Shown: positions 26,137 through 34,880 of the stretch, in pieces | Layout: each line of letters starts with the position of its first letter | Position numbering within the stretch: position 1 is the first letter of the stretch | Source of the DNA: an uncultured Draconibacterium sp. | GTDB lineage: Bacteria; Bacteroidota; Bacteroidia; Bacteroidales; Prolixibacteraceae | Reading direction: 5' to 3' | DNA length: 64,000 nucleotides | NCBI RefSeq assembly: GCF_963676735.1 | Contig: NZ_OY781464.1 | Location: 343,001-407,000, forward strand | Notes under the pieces: model-generated | What the model was told of the DNA's origin: nothing | Seen by the model: only the letters and a program-made list of their open reading frames with translations | Database searches by the model: none | Position numbers and translations under genes: made by a program

Positions 26137-27402
26137 TTACGTTTTCCGCTTTTTCTTTTTAGCTGCCGGAAACAATACATTGTTAAGAATTAAGCGGTAG
26201 CCCGGCGAGTTGGGGTGCAGGCTCAGGTCGGTTGGCGGGTCGCCAATAAGGTGGCGGTAGTCTTCAGGGTCGTGGCCACCATAAAAGGTCCAGAATCCTT
26301 TGCCCTGTTCGCCATGGATGTAGCGGGCTTCGTTGGCTGGTTTGTTTTCGCCCATCACCAGCACATTCGATTTTAATACCTCTTTTCGATAGGCTGTGGT
26401 TTGCCCCATAAAGCCTTTAATAAGGTTGTGGTGGTTTTGGCAAAGCATGGTTGGTATGGGGTCCCATTTGGCCGAAAAATCGAATAAGGTGAAAAAATCG
26501 TTTTCGCGGGCCACATGCCGGTGGTCGGTAGCATCGATATCTGAAAACTCGTACACATAGGGGCTTTTTTCCAGCTTAAAATTTTCGAAAGCAAAGGTAT
26601 TGCCATAATCGAGTTTTTCGTCAGCGTTGGCTTCCATCGGGTCGCCATCAAACATATTCTCGCAAATATCAACACCTATCGAGGCCAGCGAAATATCGTA
26701 AGTGTCGGTTGCGGCACACATGGCAAACAAAAAGCCACCATTTTGCACATATTTCTGAATTTCGCGGGTAACAAACGATTTCATTTCCGATACTTTCATA
26801 AAACCCAGCTTCGAGGCCAGCTCCTTATTAATGCGCACTTCTTGCTGGTACCAGGGCATGTGCTGGTACGAACGCCAAAACTTCCCGTGTTGCCCCGTAA
26901 AATCTTCGTGGTGCAGGTGCAGCCAGTCGTATTCGGTAAGGTCGCCATTTAGAATTTCTTCGTCGTAAATAATATCGTAATCAATCTCGGCATAGCTTAA
27001 TACCAAAGTTACGGCATCGTCCCAGGGCTGTTTATTCGGCGGCGAATACACTGCAATTTTTGGTGCCTTGTTCATTGCCACCGCATCCTGGTTTACATCG
27101 GGCTGGGCAATTTCGTTTAAAATTCCCGATGCCTGCACATCACTGATGGTTTCGAAACTCACCCCTCGTATTACGCACTCGTTTTCAATTTCGGGGTAGT
27201 GTTGCATTAAAAAACTGCCGCCCCGGTAATTTAAAAGCCACTTTACCTCCACATCTTTTTGAAGTACCCAGTAGGCAATGCCGTATGATTTTAGGTGATC
27301 TTTTTGCAGCTCATCCATTGGTATCAGTAAATGAATGGCACCGGCATGTACTGAAAGAAAAAGCAGTACCGGCAACAAGAATATTTTTAGTGGCGTGCGC
27401 AT
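26137..27402 (-). CDS. Exported GATase-like protein (often mislabelled asparagine synthetase B)
   Basis: 421 residues starting at ATG 27402, which opens a signal peptide (MRTPLKIFLLPVLLFLSVHAGA). Upstream frame to 27474 would bury it. The mature protein begins HLLIPMDELQKDHLKSYGIAYW and then has a Rossmann-like region (PKIAVYSPPNKQPWDDAV, YDIIYDEEIL, YDWLHLHHEDFTGQ) with an elbow-like GGFLFAMCAATDTYD. Cys229 there resembles the nucleophile position of class I glutamine amidotransferase/ThuA folds. Relatives in Bacteroidota are, to my memory, labelled asparagine synthetase B, but no AsnB domains are present. His-rich segments (HLHHED, DHRH, GGHDPEDYRH) may bind metal or substrate. Function unknown. 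Confidence 0.72.
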   Translation of the reverse strand: MRTPLKIFLLPVLLFLSVHAGAIHLLIPMDELQKDHLKSYGIAYWVLQKDVEVKWLLNYRGGSFLMQHYPEIENECVIRGVSFETISDVQASGILNEIAQPDVNQDAVAMNKAPKIAVYSPPNKQPWDDAVTLVLSYAEIDYDIIYDEEILNGDLTEYDWLHLHHEDFTGQHGKFWRSYQHMPWYQQEVRINKELASKLGFMKVSEMKSFVTREIQKYVQNGGFLFAMCAATDTYDISLASIGVDICENMFDGDPMEANADEKLDYGNTFAFENFKLEKSPYVYEFSDIDATDHRHVARENDFFTLFDFSAKWDPIPTMLCQNHHNLIKGFMGQTTAYRKEVLKSNVLVMGENKPANEARYIHGEQGKGFWTFYGGHDPEDYRHLIGDPPTDLSLHPNSPGYRLILNNVLFPAAKKKKRKT

Positions 27403-27535
27403 TTGTTTTTGTATTAGTACATTTAACAAGGCATTTGGTTCATTCGGTTTTTCAATTTCAGAACGAAGCAGCACCCGGTTTTATTGCTGCCAGAAATCAT
27501 CCGTGAAAAACCGTTAATCATTATTTTTTAGATGT

Positions 27536-29068
27536 TTAAAACGGTGCATCGCTGGTTGATGTATTTTGCTTGTCGAATCCGCTGTTGGTGGTAATTCCGG
27601 CAGCCATGTCATCATCATCCTCATTCATTGATGAGCCAAATGTTTGTACCTGACCTGAGAAATCGCCATGATCGAACTGCGGATCGAGATCGGAGAACCG
27701 GGCCATTTCTTTCTGGAAACGCAATGGTACATCGGCTGTGGCACCGTTACGGTGTTTGGCAATAATCAATTCGGCTATACCCAACAAGGAGTTCCCCGAT
27801 TCGTCTTCTGTAATTCCAAAATACTCGGGGCGGTGAATAAAACATACAATATCAGCATCCTGCTCAATTGCTCCCGATTCGCGCAGGTCAGACAGCTGTG
27901 GGCGTTTTCCCTCGCGCGATTCAACGGCACGGCTTAACTGCGACAGGGCAATAATAGGTACATCCAGCTCTTTGGCAATGGCTTTCAGCGAGCGCGAAAT
28001 CATACTCACTTCCTGTTCCCTGCTTCCGCGCGTGTCGGTTCCGGCAGTCATCAGCTGCAGGTAATCCACAATAATAATATCAACATCGTGCTGCATTTTC
28101 AGGCGACGGCACTTGGCCCTGAATTCAAAAATAGAGAGGGCCGGCGTATCGTCAATAAAAATAGGTGCTTCGTCCAGCGTTTTAATCCGCTGGTTTAGCT
28201 GCGCCCATTCGTAGTCTTCCAGCTTACCGGTTTTAATTTTCTCGCCACCCAGTTCCGACTCCGCTGAAATTAAGCGGTTTACCAATTGTAACGACGACAT
28301 CTCGAGCGAAAAAATCGCCACGGCCTGCCGGTGGTCAACCGCCATGTTTCGGGCCATGGATAGCACAAAGGCCGTTTTACCCATTGCCGGACGTGCAGCC
28401 AGAATAACCAGTGCCGAACGTTCCCACCCCGAGGTAATCCGGTCAACGGCGGTAAATCCTGAAGGAACTCCGCTTAGGCCATCTGGTTTGCTCCGGGCCG
28501 CCTCAATTTGAAGCACTGCCTGGTTAAGAATGGGTTTAATCGGCACAGTTTCTTTTTTGATGTTTCCTTCTGAAACCTGGAACAGAGCCGATTCTGAAAA
28601 ATCAATCAGGTCGTCTACATCCAGGGTATCATCGTAGGCTTTGGTTTGAATCTCCGATGAAACGCGAATGAGTTCGCGCTGCATAAACTTCTGTGCAATT
28701 ATTCGGGCATGAAACTCGAGGTGAGCTGCCGATGCTACACGCCGGGTAAGCTGGGTAATGTAGGCCGGGCCGCCAACCTCGTCCAGCTGGTTGCGGTCTT
28801 TTAGCTCTTGGGTAACCATTAAGAGGTCAACCGGTTTTTCTTTCCCCGACAGGCTTTTTATGGCATCAAAAATTTTTCGGTGTTCTTCCTTGTAAAAACT
28901 GTTGGAGTCGATGGTGTCGGCCACAGTTACGTAGGCGTCGCGCTCTAGCATAAGTGCCCCAAGCACCGCTTCTTCCACATCAATTGCCTGCGGCGGAAGT
29001 TTGCCGTATTGGGCGTTAATTTGCTCTACTGTATTTTGTTGCTGATTGTTGTTTTTTCGTTGTGCCAT
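27536..29068 (-). CDS. dnaB: Replicative DNA helicase
   Basis: Hexameric helicase that unwinds DNA at the replication fork and loads primase. The 510 residues are slightly longer than E. coli DnaB (471) because of an extended C-terminal tail. The N-terminal domain has LPPQAIDVEEAVLGALM. The RecA-like domain has Walker A AARPAMGKTAF, IFSLEMSSLQLVNRL, Walker B VDIIIVDYLQLM and LSQLSRAVESREGKRPQLSDL. There is no intein. The tail after LDPQFDHGDF is acidic and low complexity. A two-box promoter lies at 29119-29150. Confidence 0.96.
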   Translation of the reverse strand: MAQRKNNNQQQNTVEQINAQYGKLPPQAIDVEEAVLGALMLERDAYVTVADTIDSNSFYKEEHRKIFDAIKSLSGKEKPVDLLMVTQELKDRNQLDEVGGPAYITQLTRRVASAAHLEFHARIIAQKFMQRELIRVSSEIQTKAYDDTLDVDDLIDFSESALFQVSEGNIKKETVPIKPILNQAVLQIEAARSKPDGLSGVPSGFTAVDRITSGWERSALVILAARPAMGKTAFVLSMARNMAVDHRQAVAIFSLEMSSLQLVNRLISAESELGGEKIKTGKLEDYEWAQLNQRIKTLDEAPIFIDDTPALSIFEFRAKCRRLKMQHDVDIIIVDYLQLMTAGTDTRGSREQEVSMISRSLKAIAKELDVPIIALSQLSRAVESREGKRPQLSDLRESGAIEQDADIVCFIHRPEYFGITEDESGNSLLGIAELIIAKHRNGATADVPLRFQKEMARFSDLDPQFDHGDFSGQVQTFGSSMNEDDDDMAAGITTNSGFDKQNTSTSDAPF

Positions 29069-29118
29069 AGTTTTGAATGTACTTCAAGTGTTTTCCGCAG
29101 ACCTGTTTAAGCAGACCT

Positions 29119-29150
29119 CAAAAATAGAAATTAACGGTGCTAGTAACAAG
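29119..29150 (-). promoter_or_regulatory. Promoter of dnaB
   Basis: On the minus strand CTTG (29150-29147), 20 bases, TATTTTTG (29126-29119), then 50 bases to the dnaB ATG. The -7 box fits TAnnTTTG exactly and the -33 box has one change. Confidence 0.5.
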
Positions 29151-29201
29151 TGAATCTTTGCTCGATTTTCAACGGGTGCTATTCACAATTGTTAATAGGT
29201 T

Positions 29202-30191
29202 TTACGCCAGCTTGTCTTCAATAATTTGTGTAATTATTGTTTGCAACGTACTTCCCATTGCTGCAATTTGTTGCGGAATAAAGCTGGTTGCTGTCATTCC
29301 GGGGGTGGTGTTTACTTCCAGAAAATAGAACTCATTGTTTTTTAAAATGAAGTCGACACGCACAATGCCCGAGCATTCACATAAATCGTAAATGTCGGCT
29401 GTTAGCTTTTTACATTTTGCTGTAAGCTCTTCCGGAAGGCGGGCGGGGGTAATTTCTTCGGTAGCGCCCGGCGTATATTTGGCTTCGTAGTCGAAAAATT
29501 CGTTTTGCGGAATTACTTCGGTAATCGGGAAGATTACTTTTTTGCCTCCTAAACGAACGGCGCCACAGGTAAACTCGTGGCCATCAATAAACTGCTCTAC
29601 AAGCGCTTCATCGCTTTCCTGCCAGGCTTTTTCAATAGCGGCCTTTATCTGGCTTACTTCTTTTACCTTGGTAATTCCAAAACTCGATCCTCCGGCATTG
29701 GGCTTTATAAAAAGCGGAAGGCCCAGTTGCCCGGCAATCGCTTCCGGTTGTATTGTTTCGCCGGTTTTAAATTTTTGAGAAACCGCCATTTTAATACCAA
29801 AGGTACGCAGGTAGTTGTTGCAAAACCATTTATTAAAGGTTAGCGACGATGAATGCACATTACAGGTAGAATACGGAATATTCAACAACTCGAAATACCC
29901 CTGCAGAATTCCGTCTTCGCCCGGAGTGCCATGGATGGTGATGTAGGCAAAATCGAATTTGATTTTTTCCCCACTATAGGTAAAGCTAAAATCAGCTTTA
30001 TCAACTTCGGCAATTTTCTTTTCGTTCTGAAAAACATCCCATTGTTGCCCCTGCATTTGCACCAGCCAGGGATTAAATTTTTTAGTATCAATGGCTTTTA
30101 AAACATTGGCACCGCTTTTAACCGATACAACAAATTCTGATGAATCGCCACCGGCAATTACAGCTATATTGGGTAGTTGTGTTTTACTCAT
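29202..30191 (-). CDS. ddl: D-alanine--D-alanine ligase
   Basis: ATP-grasp ligase making the D-Ala-D-Ala dipeptide that the MurF domain at 10-12 kb consumes. The 329 residues carry NIAVIAGGDSSEFVVS at the N terminus, IHGTPGEDGILQGYFELL, LPLFIKPNAGGSSFGITKV, EFTCGAVRL and the metal-binding end FYFLEVNTTPGMTATSFIP. It overlaps the upstream rluD-type gene by 8 bases, so translation is coupled. It is the last gene of the PASTA-rluD-ddl operon. Confidence 0.95.
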   Translation of the reverse strand: MSKTQLPNIAVIAGGDSSEFVVSVKSGANVLKAIDTKKFNPWLVQMQGQQWDVFQNEKKIAEVDKADFSFTYSGEKIKFDFAYITIHGTPGEDGILQGYFELLNIPYSTCNVHSSSLTFNKWFCNNYLRTFGIKMAVSQKFKTGETIQPEAIAGQLGLPLFIKPNAGGSSFGITKVKEVSQIKAAIEKAWQESDEALVEQFIDGHEFTCGAVRLGGKKVIFPITEVIPQNEFFDYEAKYTPGATEEITPARLPEELTAKCKKLTADIYDLCECSGIVRVDFILKNNEFYFLEVNTTPGMTATSFIPQQIAAMGSTLQTIITQIIEDKLA

Positions 30192-31224
30192 TTCTGTTTG
30201 CTATATAATTTTCCCATTTATCAATTGCGCTGGTCATATCTTCTGGCAACTCCGAATTGAATAACATTTTTTCTCCTGTTGTGGGATGAATAAACCCAAG
30301 AGTTTTGGCATGCAGCGCCTGGCGGGGTAAGGTTTTAAAACAATTTTGTACAAACTGGCGGTATTTGCTAAATGTGGTACCGCGCAGAATTTTATCGCCA
30401 CCGTAGTTGGCATCGTTAAACAGGGGGTGGTTTATGTGTTTCATGTGCACTCTAATCTGGTGTGTGCGTCCGGTTTCCAGTCGGCATTCAACCAGCGTAA
30501 CGTAGCCAATGCGGCGTAGTACTTTGTAGTGCGTTACGGCATGTTTTCCATAATCTTCTTCCGGAAAAACGGTAAATACCTGTCGGTTTTTCAGGCTTCG
30601 CCCAATGTGGCCGGTTATGGTTCCTTCGTCGTCTTTAACACTGCCCCATACCAGTGCATGGTAGCGGCGCTCGGTTGTTTTTTCAAAAAATTGCAGGGCC
30701 AGTTTATTTTTGGCCATTTCGGTTTTTGCCACTACTAAAAGTCCCGAGGTATCTTTATCGATGCGGTGCACCAACCCGGGGCGCGGGTCTTCGCTGTTAA
30801 ATAAAGGCAGGTCTTTAAAGTACCAGGCTAAGGCGTTTACCAGTGTTCCGGTGTAATTGCCATGCCCGGGGTGTACTACCAGGCCTGGAGGTTTATTGAT
30901 TACAATTAACTGGTCGTCTTCGTAAACAATATTTAAGGGAATATCTTCTGGTATAATTTTTAACTCCCTGCGCGGAAAGTCCATTACAATTATAATTTCT
31001 TCTCCGGGTTTTACTTTATAGTTGGGCTTTACGGCATTCCCGTCTACCAGAATATTTCCGGCATCGGCAGCGGCCTGAATACGGCTTCTTGAAGCATTTT
31101 CAATTCGGTTGGAAAGAAATTTGTCAATCCGAAGTGGCGATTGCCCGGGATCTACCGATAAGCGGTAGTGTTCATACAAACCACCTTCTTCCAGTTCGTC
31201 ATTCTCCTGCGTGTAGTCTTCCAT
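30184..31224 (-). CDS. rluD: RluD-family rRNA pseudouridine synthase
   Basis: Isomerises uridines in large-subunit rRNA. The 346 residues have an N-terminal S4 RNA-binding domain (about 30-90, LRIDKFLSNR, SRSRIQAAADAGNILVDG). The catalytic domain contains PGLVVHPGHGN and VHRIDKDTSGLLVVAK, with catalytic Asp156. Later signatures GRTHQIRVHM and RQALHAKTLGFIHP are present. RluD-type assignment fits the S4 domain plus length; exact target uridines (1911/1915/1917 in E. coli RluD) are inferred. It lies 4 bases after the PASTA gene stop codon and overlaps ddl. Confidence 0.9.
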   Translation of the reverse strand: MEDYTQENDELEEGGLYEHYRLSVDPGQSPLRIDKFLSNRIENASRSRIQAAADAGNILVDGNAVKPNYKVKPGEEIIIVMDFPRRELKIIPEDIPLNIVYEDDQLIVINKPPGLVVHPGHGNYTGTLVNALAWYFKDLPLFNSEDPRPGLVHRIDKDTSGLLVVAKTEMAKNKLALQFFEKTTERRYHALVWGSVKDDEGTITGHIGRSLKNRQVFTVFPEEDYGKHAVTHYKVLRRIGYVTLVECRLETGRTHQIRVHMKHINHPLFNDANYGGDKILRGTTFSKYRQFVQNCFKTLPRQALHAKTLGFIHPTTGEKMLFNSELPEDMTSAIDKWENYIANRNE

Positions 31225-31228
31225 GGTG

Positions 31229-32035
31229 TTATAAATTTCTTTCGTAGGCTTTGTTTATTTTTTCTTCATCGGTGGTTAACCAAATGTCAACCGACGAACC
31301 TGTTTCAATTTGTTTGGTAAATTTCGGGTTTGGCAGTTGTTTCCATATTTTGGCACTTAACGAGTCTTCGGCTGTTTCGATGGTTTTGTCGAAAATTATT
31401 GCACCGGTATTCAGCAGCGCATCAGTAAGTGTAGATTGGGCTTCCTGCAGTGTAAAACCGGTAAGGTCGGGTAGTGCGGTTTTCATATTTCCCTGGCTGC
31501 GTCCAATAACCAGGTCGAGGTTGGTGCCTTTAATAATTTTTTCTCCTTCAGTTACCTCAACCGAATCTTGCATAACTTTTAATACCAGGTCGTTGTACTC
31601 TGAAGGTTGGTAGTAAATATTTTCTATCTGCGAACCAAGTGCCTGAATAAGAACCTGGGCTTGCCGGAAAGAAATATCGGTTAATCGTGGAAGGATGACC
31701 TTTTCTGGTTCAAGCGAATTTATTGTAAGCCTGATAACCCGGTTTTCTTTTACCCGTGAGTTGGCAAGCGGCAGCTGGTCGACAATTGTTCCGGGGGCAA
31801 AGTTTTTGTTGTAAACCGAATCGATTACCTCAACTCTAAGCTTGTTGGCCCGGGCACTCATGCTTGCCTCCTCGAGGTTTAAGCCAGTTAGTGCCGGAAC
31901 GGGGTATGAAATGCCGTGATTGGTATAAACCATTAAGCTTTTTAATGTTACAAACAGCACAATGGCCACCAGTACAATGGCTATAAAAAAGTGTTTGATA
32001 AAAGTACGGCTTGTGATAAAATTTCCTAAACTCAT
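31229..32035 (-). CDS. Membrane-anchored PASTA-domain protein
   Basis: 268 residues: a short cytoplasmic N terminus, one transmembrane helix (about 14-36) and three extracytoplasmic PASTA repeats (about 42-108, 110-180, 184-256). Each is recognisable by a valine/proline strand start (VPALTGLNLEEA, LPRLTDISFRQA, LPDLTGFTLQEA) and a G-x-x-V/L-D-x-x ending. PASTA domains usually bind peptidoglycan or beta-lactams. There is no kinase or transpeptidase domain attached, so this is a stand-alone binder. It is the first gene of an operon with rluD and ddl, consistent with a wall-linked role. Confidence 0.88.
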   Translation of the reverse strand: MSLGNFITSRTFIKHFFIAIVLVAIVLFVTLKSLMVYTNHGISYPVPALTGLNLEEASMSARANKLRVEVIDSVYNKNFAPGTIVDQLPLANSRVKENRVIRLTINSLEPEKVILPRLTDISFRQAQVLIQALGSQIENIYYQPSEYNDLVLKVMQDSVEVTEGEKIIKGTNLDLVIGRSQGNMKTALPDLTGFTLQEAQSTLTDALLNTGAIIFDKTIETAEDSLSAKIWKQLPNPKFTKQIETGSSVDIWLTTDEEKINKAYERNL

Positions 32036-32064
32036 AGCAGTTTTATGGTACTTATTAAAGAGAA

Positions 32065-32072
32065 CAAAAATA
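32065..32072 (-). promoter_or_regulatory. Probable -7 box for PASTA-rluD-ddl operon
   Basis: CAAAAATA on the plus strand, i.e. TATTTTTG on the minus strand, 30 bases before the PASTA gene ATG. No -33 box was found at normal spacing. Confidence 0.35.
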
Positions 32073-32221
32073 AGTCAAAAAAAGTATGTTGAAAGGATTT
32101 TGGGCAGAAACAAACATCAAATAAGTGCAGAATGTGTGAAAGTTGAACTTTTCGACATTTTAAAACGGGAAGGTAAGAATGTTGGAGGTAGCCCCGCTTT
32201 ACAAGCATGTATAAACACGAA

Positions 32222-32248
32222 AAGGTAAAGAACTGAATTCTTTACCTT
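32222..32248 (-). terminator. Intrinsic terminator of rpmH
   Basis: Perfect 11-base inverted repeat AAGGTAAAGAA/TTCTTTACCTT with a 5-base loop, 28 bases beyond the rpmH stop. Its T tail on the minus strand is short (four T). Confidence 0.6.
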
Positions 32249-32275
32249 CCCGCAAAATATACTAAGATCTTTTAA

Positions 32276-32434
32276 TTATCTTTTATGTCTTGGCTCGTCT
32301 GAAACGCTCAGTTTTTTTCTGCCTTTTGCTCTACGGGCTTTAATTACTTTACGACCATTAGCTGTCGACATTCTCTCTCTAAAGCCGTGCTTATTCTTTC
32401 TTTTTCTATTTGATGGTTGAAATGTACGTTTCAT
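32276..32434 (-). CDS. rpmH: 50S ribosomal protein L34
   Basis: Small basic ribosomal protein of 52 residues. It starts MKRTFQPSNRKRKNKHGFRE, contains RMSTANGRKVIKARRAKGRK, the L34 signature, and ends KLSVSDEPRHKR. Standard bacterial L34 is 44-46 residues; the 6-7 extra residues after RAKGRKKLS are common in Bacteroidota. The start is fixed by the conserved MKRTFQPS. It stands alone here: rnpA and dnaA, its neighbours in many bacteria, are not adjacent. It has a clear two-box promoter and its own terminator. Confidence 0.96.
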   Translation of the reverse strand: MKRTFQPSNRKRKNKHGFRERMSTANGRKVIKARRAKGRKKLSVSDEPRHKR

Positions 32435-32477
32435 TTCTATAAAGTTTTACTTGTTTCTATTCAGAATTTTCGGACTG

Positions 32478-32508
32478 CAAAAATAGTTCTTTTTTTATTT
32501 CTTCCAAA
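32478..32508 (-). promoter_or_regulatory. Promoter of rpmH
   Basis: On the minus strand TTTG (32508-32505), 19 bases, TATTTTTG (32485-32478). Both boxes match the Bacteroidota consensus exactly, 43 bases before the rpmH ATG. Confidence 0.6.
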
Positions 32509-32621
32509 AACTTCAGTGTTTTTTTATTTAAAATCCCGCTTTTTGTTTTGTTTCTTAAAATCAGTAGTTTATCTGTTTTTTCAAAATCATTTTTTGCCTG
32601 ATTGCAGGTGTTTACTTAAAA

Positions 32622-33329
32622 TCAGTTTTCTTTTTTTACTGAAAAGCGGAACCCAATACCGTGCAGGTTGGTAATTTTTACCGAAGGGTCGGCTTTAAAG
32701 TATTTTCGTAGACGCGAGATAAACACATCGAGGCTTCGTCCCAGAAAATAATCGTCTGATCCCCATACTTTTTCAAGTATTTCGTTTCGGCTGAGTACTT
32801 TGTTTGCGTTTTTTGCAAAAAAACGGATAAGCTCTGCCTCTTTCAGCGTTAGGCTACGTGTTTCGCCGTTCAGTGTTAACGATAGGTCATCGAAATGAAA
32901 ATCGAAATTTCCAATTTTTATTACAGCGGCCGATGTGTCGTTAACAGGGTGCGACTGACTACGTTTCAGAAAAATTTTAATTTTCAGTAGCAGCTCCTCC
33001 ATGCTAAAAGGCTTGGGGATATAGTCGTCGCCACCAATAGTTAAACCTGTAATTTTATCTTCTGTCATGCTGCGGGCGGTTAGAAAAATTATGGGAGTTT
33101 GCTCGTTGGTTTTGCGTATGGTTTCTGCAACCTGGAAGCCATCAATTTTCGGAAGCATCACATCTAAAACAATTAAATCGAATTGATTTTCCTTAAAAAG
33201 CGAGAGGGCCATTTCTCCGTCGGATGCTACTTTAACATCGTAATTGTTTTCCGTTAAATTGTCTTTTACAATAAAGCTAAGGGCCTCGTCGTCTTCAACC
33301 AATAATATTTTAAATGCGTCTTCTTTCAT
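32622..33329 (-). CDS. OmpR-family response regulator
   Basis: DNA-binding response regulator of 235 residues. The receiver domain (about 7-122) has acidic pocket VEDDEA, phospho-Asp in LIVLDVMLPKIDG, LTARS and KPFSMEELL. The winged-helix output domain (about 138-232) has EAELIRFFAKNANKVLSRNEIL and SLDVFISRLRKYF. It lies 3 bases downstream of its partner kinase gene. The pair resembles the RprX/RprY type of Bacteroides in layout, but the regulon is unknown. Confidence 0.92.
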   Translation of the reverse strand: MKEDAFKILLVEDDEALSFIVKDNLTENNYDVKVASDGEMALSLFKENQFDLIVLDVMLPKIDGFQVAETIRKTNEQTPIIFLTARSMTEDKITGLTIGGDDYIPKPFSMEELLLKIKIFLKRSQSHPVNDTSAAVIKIGNFDFHFDDLSLTLNGETRSLTLKEAELIRFFAKNANKVLSRNEILEKVWGSDDYFLGRSLDVFISRLRKYFKADPSVKITNLHGIGFRFSVKKEN

Positions 33330-33332
33330 GGT

Positions 33333-34598
33333 TTATTTCGGAATGGTTAAACAAAAAATACTTCCTCCTTTGGGATTTTCAAGAACTTTTATTTTCCAGT
33401 TATGGGTTTTTACAATTTTAAATACATAGTCGAGGCCAAGTCCAAATCCTTTTACATTATGCACGTTTCCGGTTGGTATTCGGTAAAACTTTTTAAATAT
33501 CCTTTTGCGATGTTCCTTCGGAATTCCAATGCCATTATCAATAAAACTTAACTCAATAAGCGCCGGCTTTTCGAGTAAATCGATTTTTATCACAGGGCTA
33601 TTCTCGCAATATTTTGCAGCATTTTCAAGAATATTGGAAACCAGGTTGGCAAAATGAAAACGGTCGGCCATAATCTCATAATCAGTTTGCTGGCCTGGCA
33701 GTTCAACTTGTACATTTTGCCCGGCTTTTGATCGTTGAAACTGTTCACATGAATCCTGTAAAAACTGGTTTAGATTTATTTCCTCAAGATTTAAATGGAT
33801 GCGACTTTTTTCTAAAGATGCCAGGTTTAGTACTTTCTCGACATTTTTTGAAAGACGGTTGGTTTGTTCTTGAATAATGCGTGTGTAATTAAAAAGCCGT
33901 TCGGGTGATTTTACAATATTTTCATCGTTAATAACCGTAGCCGCCAGGGCAATTGACGATATGGGGGTTTTTAATTCGTGTGTAAGGTTATTGATGAAAT
34001 TTTTCTGAATTTCGGAGAGTTGGCGTTGGCGAATTATAACCCATAGCGTGTATCCGAAAAAGAAGATAACCAGGGTTAATAAAGCCGTTAAAAAATACCA
34101 GATAGACAGTTGCGAGAAAAAATACGATGAGCGGTTGGGAAAGTGTAAGCCAAAATAATTGGAATAATTCTCGTTCAAAGGGAATGAATAGGTTGACAAC
34201 TCCTCGTTATCGTCTATGCGTACCATTGTTGTTTCGTCCATCTGTTCCTGCCCGGGATTGTAAATGGCAAATTCAAAATCGGAATAAATGTCGTGCCGTT
34301 TAAATTGGGTAATCAGGTTTTGTTTTAAAAGATCTTTATCGATAGCTACCCCAACATTAACCAGGTATGTGTTGTTCGAGATTACCTCAACAGGGGTAAT
34401 GCTGTCGAAATTTTCGGTGGTTCCGGTGGCCAGCATCACCTGCCAGGCTACCTCTTTTAATGCCACGCTGGCACTTTCCTGAAATTGTTTCTCTGAAAGG
34501 TTATACGAACTGCGTATAAACGCAAATTGCACCAGAAATACGCCAACAACAGAAATAGTTGCCAGCATTATTATGTATTTAAGCGCTTTACCTTTCAT
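33333..34598 (-). CDS. Membrane sensor histidine kinase
   Basis: Partner of the adjacent OmpR-type regulator. The 421 residues have one transmembrane helix near 7-27, a periplasmic sensor region of about 135 residues and a second helix near 165-188. HisKA follows (phospho-His in NNLTHELKTPISS), then an ATPase domain with NILENAAKYC, IDNGIGIPKEHR and GFGLGLDYVFKIV. There is no HAMP domain. The sensor region shows no known fold. The gene is divergent from the DUF1573 gene across a 280-base region. Confidence 0.92.
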   Translation of the reverse strand: MKGKALKYIIMLATISVVGVFLVQFAFIRSSYNLSEKQFQESASVALKEVAWQVMLATGTTENFDSITPVEVISNNTYLVNVGVAIDKDLLKQNLITQFKRHDIYSDFEFAIYNPGQEQMDETTMVRIDDNEELSTYSFPLNENYSNYFGLHFPNRSSYFFSQLSIWYFLTALLTLVIFFFGYTLWVIIRQRQLSEIQKNFINNLTHELKTPISSIALAATVINDENIVKSPERLFNYTRIIQEQTNRLSKNVEKVLNLASLEKSRIHLNLEEINLNQFLQDSCEQFQRSKAGQNVQVELPGQQTDYEIMADRFHFANLVSNILENAAKYCENSPVIKIDLLEKPALIELSFIDNGIGIPKEHRKRIFKKFYRIPTGNVHNVKGFGLGLDYVFKIVKTHNWKIKVLENPKGGSIFCLTIPK

Positions 34599-34880
34599 TT
34601 AACATTTCTTTAGCTACGAAACTACATATTTTTTCATTTGCCGCCAGTAGTTAACAACTCATTAACAAAATATTGCATTCGGTTAACAGCACCTATGCCG
34701 AAGCATTTTTACATTTGTTTCAGATTATGCTCAACAAACAAATTTAATGAATAAATTATGAAACGAACTTGAACTTATTTAATCATAGCTACACAAACAA
34801 GAATGATTAAAAAGGTTTATGTGAGTTCCTGAATGTCTTCAAACTTATTGAACATTCAGAAATCAAAAAAATTTAAAAAG

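Noticed and set aside
31962..32228. 88-codon plus-strand frame between the PASTA gene and rpmH
   Set aside because: Overlaps the PASTA gene start and its promoter; basic composition without a recognisable family.
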